This document shows, in pieces, positions 60,632-64,000 of a stretch of 64,000 nucleotides of DNA. Each line of letters begins with the position of its first letter. Positions within the stretch are counted from its first letter, which is position 1. The notes under the pieces were generated by a model. It did not search any database. It worked only from the letters and a program-made list of their open reading frames with translations, and had not been told where the DNA came from. A program made the position numbers and the translations under genes. The stretch is from Bacteroidia bacterium (lineage in GTDB: Bacteria; Bacteroidota; Bacteroidia; J057). The DNA lies in contig JAWPMV010000001.1 of assembly GCA_033391075.1 (NCBI GenBank), positions 3,100,001-3,164,000 on the forward strand, read 5' to 3'.

Positions 60632-63335
60632 CCATAGAAAGGGCCTTTACTTCTGAGGCCAGGGTACTTTTTTGAACAGGATCAATACTAGCAGCTTTCT
60701 CTTCTTCCTCCAATGTATTAGCATATAGCTCTTCATCCTTTTCCTCTAGTGTTTCCAATTCAGAAACAGGATCCAGGATATCTTCCTTCGTTTCAGTATT
60801 GCTTTCTGCCTGCTCTGCTGAAAGAGTTTCCTCGGTTTCGACAGTTGTCTCTTCCGCAGACAAGTCTTCCTGAGTATCAACAAGTTCAGCTACTGTCTCT
60901 TCTTCCTCATTTTCGATAAAAGATCCCTCTCCCTCTTTTATTTCTTCAATGATGGTACCGTCAAATAAACTTAGGTCTTCAGAAAGAAATTCTTTAGCCG
61001 GTTCAAGCTCTTCTGATTCATCAATTGAAGATCCAAGGACTGGAAACTCCTCTTCCGTTTTAACTTCTTCCTCTTCTTCAAGAGAAACATCAGCTAAGAG
61101 TTCTTCTAAATTCAAGTCATCCTCTGATTCATCTTCAATCAGTTCCTCTACAGGGCTTTCATCTTCTTCCGTTTTTTCTTCCGGCTTAGTTTCGGCTTCA
61201 ATTTCATCGACTTGCGCTTCTTCAGATTCAAGCTCATCGATTAATGGACTCGAAGGAATCGGCTCTTCTTCCTTTTCTTCCGCCAATTCAACCTTCTCTA
61301 CTTCAGCGATTGGAAGAATTTCTTCCTCGGCCTTCTCAACTATCTCAGGCTCTAATTTTTCTTCTCTCTCTGCAGTTTCTACTGTTTCTGTTTCTGCTCC
61401 TACTTCTTCTTCCGCAGCTTCTTCTAATACAACTACATCGGCTTCTTTTCCTAGCTCTTCTACCGCTTCTTCTACTGCTTCTACTTCTTCTTCCGCAGCT
61501 TCTTCTAATACAACTACATCGGCTTCTTTTCCTAGCTCTTCTACCGCTTCTTCTACTGCTTCTACTTCTTCTTCCGCAGCTTCTTCTAATACAACTACAT
61601 CGGCTTCTTTTCCTAGCTCTTCTACCGCTTCTTCTACTGCTTCTACTTCTTCTTCCGCTGCTTCTTCTATTTCCGCAGCTTCTTCTATTTCTGTAGCTTC
61701 ATCTTCCGATTTAATCAAATCACCTATCTGCTTTTCAGCTTCTGATTCAGAGACTAGATCTTTAGGGGTATCCACTGAATCCAGATCCGTACTAATAGGA
61801 GTAATATGATCCTCTTCAGGGCTGCTATCGAAATCCTCAATAGGCATACCTGAGACGAAGTCTATTTTCTGACCTTCTTTAGCTTCCTCTAGGGAAACTA
61901 AGTCAGCAATCAAGTCCTCTGAAGTCTCTTTTTCTTCTATTACTTCGGATTCAATTTCAGCTATCTCCTCTTCGGAAACTTCTTCTGTTTTACTGAAAAT
62001 TTCCTCTTCTACTTTAACTTCTTCTTCTATATTTTCTAGCAGCTTTTCTTCCTCTGAATTTTCATCTTCCTCCCTTTCTTCTTCTGTCTTAGTCTCAGCT
62101 TCAATCACATCGACTTGCTCATCTGTAGACCCAGGTTCTTCGAGAAGAGGACTCGATAAAATCTTCTCTTCTTGCTTTACCTCCTTTTCTGCTAATTCAG
62201 CTTTTTCCAAATCATCGACAGGAAGAATTTCTTCCTCGGACTTTCCAACTTTCTCAGTTTTCAGTCCTTCTTCCGGAGTTTTTTCTTGGGTAGACTCAGA
62301 TTCAAGCACGCTATCCAAATAAGCAATTGGAGCTATTTCTTCTTCTTTAGAAATAACTTCCATCTCTCCCGTCTCTTCCGTCTCTTCCGTCTCTTCCGTT
62401 TCACTTTTTACATGCTCGGGGATTTTTGTTTCTTCTTTGGCGCTAAGAATCTCCTCTTTTTCCTCTTCCTCTTCCTCTTCCTCTTCCTCTTCCTCTTTGC
62501 CAAACTCTTCATTCACAGAAAACAGCTGAGAAGCCGTGAAATCCTGTAATTTTGAAACCGTTTCATCCTCCGAGATCGGAGAATCAACAACCTCTTCCTT
62601 GCTAAGCTCTGATTCTGCTACTTCTTGATTGGGAATATCTGCAATAGCAGCAAGTTTTACTGGCTCAATTTCATTTGTAAAGGAAGGTGCCAGGAAAGCC
62701 TCTTGAGCTTCCTGTAAATATGGATGACTAATAAGGAACTCATGTAGGCGATACAACAAAGCTGCCAGTGCAGGATTATCGCATGCCAGAAAATCAGTGA
62801 GTCTGACTTGGTCCCATCTGAGACTTTCTTCATCCTGAGCCAATATGCTTTCAGGATTGGGAACCAAAAGGGTATTTCCCAGGTATTCTTTTTCCTGATT
62901 GAGCAAAGCTTCAGCCCGGTCCAATCCCAACACTCCGGAATCCCAACTAAAGTATGCACTGAAGCCAGAGATTTCTTTGCTGAGTGCCAACCAATCATCC
63001 AGATTGGAATTAACAGAACTCAAATCGGAACGAATAATGATTGAAGCTAAAATTGCTTCAGCAGGTAGCACCAGCAATTCCCCTTCTTTGTACAAGTGGA
63101 AGCTGTTCTTTTTATATAGTAAAATCTCCGAGAGAAAATTCTTTTCATCGGCACCCATAACGACACCCTGACCCAGGCCGAGATGTTCGGGGATAAAGTT
63201 TTGTAAAACTGCACGGAATGCAGTAGCAGAAAATGGAAAGGAACCAACCCGATAGGAGTTGGAGATAAGTTTTTTCAATCTGAGGTCCCTAACACAAATT
63301 TCATTAGCAAGAGAAACGAAATAATCTAATTTCAT
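60594..63335 (-). CDS. DUF6602-like protein with acidic repeat region: N-terminal part of an IS-split gene
   Basis: The open frame codes for 913 residues; about the last 12 (VFHQVCHRLIG) come from the IS end. Residues 1–210 are a globular domain in which FIPEHLGLGQGVVMGADEK … LSEILLYKK … LPAEAILASIIIRSDLS resembles DUF6602, a PD-(D/E)XK nuclease-like family. The expected Lys of the ExK step reads IIRS here, so activity is doubtful. Residues 210–890 are extremely Glu-rich with a 27-residue repeat in three copies and a poly-Glu run (62458–62500), presumably extended or coiled. Not known as a defined protein. Confidence 0.75.
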   Translation of the reverse strand: MKLDYFVSLANEICVRDLRLKKLISNSYRVGSFPFSATAFRAVLQNFIPEHLGLGQGVVMGADEKNFLSEILLYKKNSFHLYKEGELLVLPAEAILASIIIRSDLSSVNSNLDDWLALSKEISGFSAYFSWDSGVLGLDRAEALLNQEKEYLGNTLLVPNPESILAQDEESLRWDQVRLTDFLACDNPALAALLYRLHEFLISHPYLQEAQEAFLAPSFTNEIEPVKLAAIADIPNQEVAESELSKEEVVDSPISEDETVSKLQDFTASQLFSVNEEFGKEEEEEEEEEEEEKEEILSAKEETKIPEHVKSETEETEETEETGEMEVISKEEEIAPIAYLDSVLESESTQEKTPEEGLKTEKVGKSEEEILPVDDLEKAELAEKEVKQEEKILSSPLLEEPGSTDEQVDVIEAETKTEEEREEDENSEEEKLLENIEEEVKVEEEIFSKTEEVSEEEIAEIESEVIEEKETSEDLIADLVSLEEAKEGQKIDFVSGMPIEDFDSSPEEDHITPISTDLDSVDTPKDLVSESEAEKQIGDLIKSEDEATEIEEAAEIEEAAEEEVEAVEEAVEELGKEADVVVLEEAAEEEVEAVEEAVEELGKEADVVVLEEAAEEEVEAVEEAVEELGKEADVVVLEEAAEEEVGAETETVETAEREEKLEPEIVEKAEEEILPIAEVEKVELAEEKEEEPIPSSPLIDELESEEAQVDEIEAETKPEEKTEEDESPVEELIEDESEDDLNLEELLADVSLEEEEEVKTEEEFPVLGSSIDESEELEPAKEFLSEDLSLFDGTIIEEIKEGEGSFIENEEEETVAELVDTQEDLSAEETTVETEETLSAEQAESNTETKEDILDPVSELETLEEKDEELYANTLEEEEKAASIDPVQKSTLASEVKALSMVVFHQVCHRLIG
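61401..61664. repeat. 81-bp tandem repeat (about 3.2 copies) in the acidic protein
   Basis: Three nearly identical 81-bp units begin at about 61401, 61482 and 61563, followed by a partial, diverged fourth. Each encodes 27 residues (EEAAEEEVEAVEEAVEELG then KEADVVVL). The near identity at nucleotide level points to recent duplication or slippage. Confidence 0.92.
62360..62500. repeat. Short in-frame microsatellites (CTTCCGTCT and CTTCCT units)
   Basis: About three copies of a 9-bp unit near 62365–62400 encode EET repeats. A (CTTCCT)n run at about 62458–62500 encodes poly-Glu. Both keep frame, so length changes would alter only the acidic tract. Confidence 0.8.
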
Positions 63336-63526
63336 CAGGACGGTAGCTTAGCCAATGGCTTTTGGGTAATACATTCAACCTTTGCTCAATCAAAAATAGA
63401 AAAGCAAAAGAATCATACTAGTACTACCTGCAAGAATGGGGCCTATCTCATCCTATCCGGCAAAAATCAGATAATGAACCGTTTAGCAGAATTGTGATTA
63501 ATTGAAATGTTTCGTCTTATGGATAA

Positions 63527-63916
63527 TTATGCAGGTACCTGGGAAGATCCAAAAATCTCCTTTACGCCCTCTATAATCGCTTGTTTATTGATGGGTTTGG
63601 AGAAATAGGCATCGAAGCCTGCATCCAGGAATCTTTGCTTGTCACCGGGCATTGCGTAACTGGTAACAGCCATAATTTTGATGTGACTATTTTTAGGATC
63701 ACTCTTGATCACTTTCATGATCCCTTCACCATCCAGGCTGTTGCTGCCCAAATTGATATCCATAAAAATCAGATCAAAGTCATTCTCTTCAACAGCCGCA
63801 AATGCTTGTTTGTCATTAACAACATGCTTGCAACTGCATAAACTCTGAATGGTTTTGGTAAGAACAAGTGCGTTGATTTTGTTGTCTTCGACTATGAGGA
63901 CGTTAGCTTTATTCAT
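63527..63916 (-). CDS. Single-domain response regulator (CheY-like receiver)
   Basis: A 129-residue receiver domain. It has the acidic pair Glu10/Asp11 in IVEDNKINALVL, phospho-acceptor Asp53 in FMDINLGS, switch Thr85 in AVTSYAMPG and Lys107 in FSKPI. There is no output domain, so it acts through protein contacts or a phosphorelay. The EDNxxN start resembles receiver domains of hybrid kinases. No kinase is adjacent; the window edge is 84 bp upstream of its start. Confidence 0.92.
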   Translation of the reverse strand: MNKANVLIVEDNKINALVLTKTIQSLCSCKHVVNDKQAFAAVEENDFDLIFMDINLGSNSLDGEGIMKVIKSDPKNSHIKIMAVTSYAMPGDKQRFLDAGFDAYFSKPINKQAIIEGVKEIFGSSQVPA

Positions 63917-64000
63917 GGATTTTTTGTCTAAGGAAATTTTTCTTTAGTGTTTATTTCCAATTTCCATTTTATTTCTGAATTCTACTAGCCGAAAATCCAG

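Larger units (their letters stand above)
58375..63335 (-). pseudogene. Large DUF6602-like/acidic-repeat/ankyrin gene interrupted by an IS256-family element
   Basis: Removing 59247–60631 (one 11-bp repeat copy plus the element) leaves 3576 bases, exactly 1192 codons, in a single frame through the junction codons Leu-Ser-Met. The intact protein would have 1191 residues: an N-terminal globular domain (1–210), an acidic repeat region (210–890) and ankyrin repeats (about 980–1185). It has no signal peptide, so the product was cytoplasmic. Confidence 0.85.

Noticed and set aside
60949..61809. Plus-strand 286-codon frame rich in Ser/Thr, and the 150-codon Leu-rich frame at 61244–61696
   Set aside because: They are the antisense and frame-shifted readings of the Glu-rich tandem repeats; composition follows from GAA/GAG codons on the other strand.

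Overview
The window is chromosomal DNA of a Bacteroidota bacterium, probably a free-living aerobe of the Saprospiria/Cytophagia type; the sequence does not fix the genus. The evidence is type IX secretion C-terminal domains on several exported proteins, TAnnTTTG-type promoters, the rpsU–xer–hpf cluster with the Shine-Dalgarno exception typical of rpsU in this phylum, and Bacteroidota families such as DUF6702. Genes are densely packed, switch strand often, and many convergent pairs touch or overlap.

1–12.6 kb holds mostly housekeeping and redox genes: an M28 peptidase lipoprotein flanked by two DUF6702 paralogues, two Gfo/Idh/MocA oxidoreductases, tatA, gatA, an MltD-type lytic transglycosylase, a DUF819 membrane protein and two SDR enzymes. 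12.7–20 kb carries a TPR/LuxR-type regulator and a lipoprotein related to cholesterol-dependent cytolysins. The cytolysin's usual membrane-recognition domain is replaced by hemopexin-like repeats, and four TGTCCA boxes in helical phase lie upstream of it. A sterol desaturase, a CREST-like membrane protein and a class V aminotransferase-fold enzyme follow. 20–32 kb has small exported proteins, a PAS histidine kinase, a cystathionine gamma-synthase/lyase, an EcsC protein, a serine hydrolase, an aldehyde dehydrogenase, rpsU–xer–hpf, an M42 peptidase, thioredoxin and a rhodanese.

32–38 kb is a complete tripartite RND efflux operon followed by tRNA-Leu(UAA). 38–41 kb encodes a T9SS cargo protein with duplicated Ig-like domains and an unknown exported protein. 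41.2–42.25 kb has no protein gene. It holds a REP-like palindrome, then on the minus strand a region of about 740 nt that looks like a large structured RNA (seven or more local hairpins, five with UNCG loops, two crossing long-range helices, a promoter and an intrinsic terminator), with a cluster of DnaA boxes just upstream. This is the strongest candidate for something undescribed.

42–58 kb contains a GT39 glycosyltransferase, a beta-barrel protein next to a DM13 lipoprotein, egtB–egtD for ergothioneine, an L,D-transpeptidase, an isoaspartyl peptidase, a 3-hydroxyacyl-CoA dehydrogenase, a malectin-like T9SS protein, folC, and a PorV/PorQ-like protein followed by an HhH outer-membrane protein.

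58.4–63.3 kb is one large gene (1191 codons when rejoined) cut by an IS256-family element. Its N-terminal part resembles DUF6602 (nuclease-like fold) and is followed by a long acidic repeat region; its C-terminal part is ankyrin repeats. An 11-bp direct repeat flanks the element, and deleting the element plus one copy restores a single frame. A single-domain response regulator closes the window.
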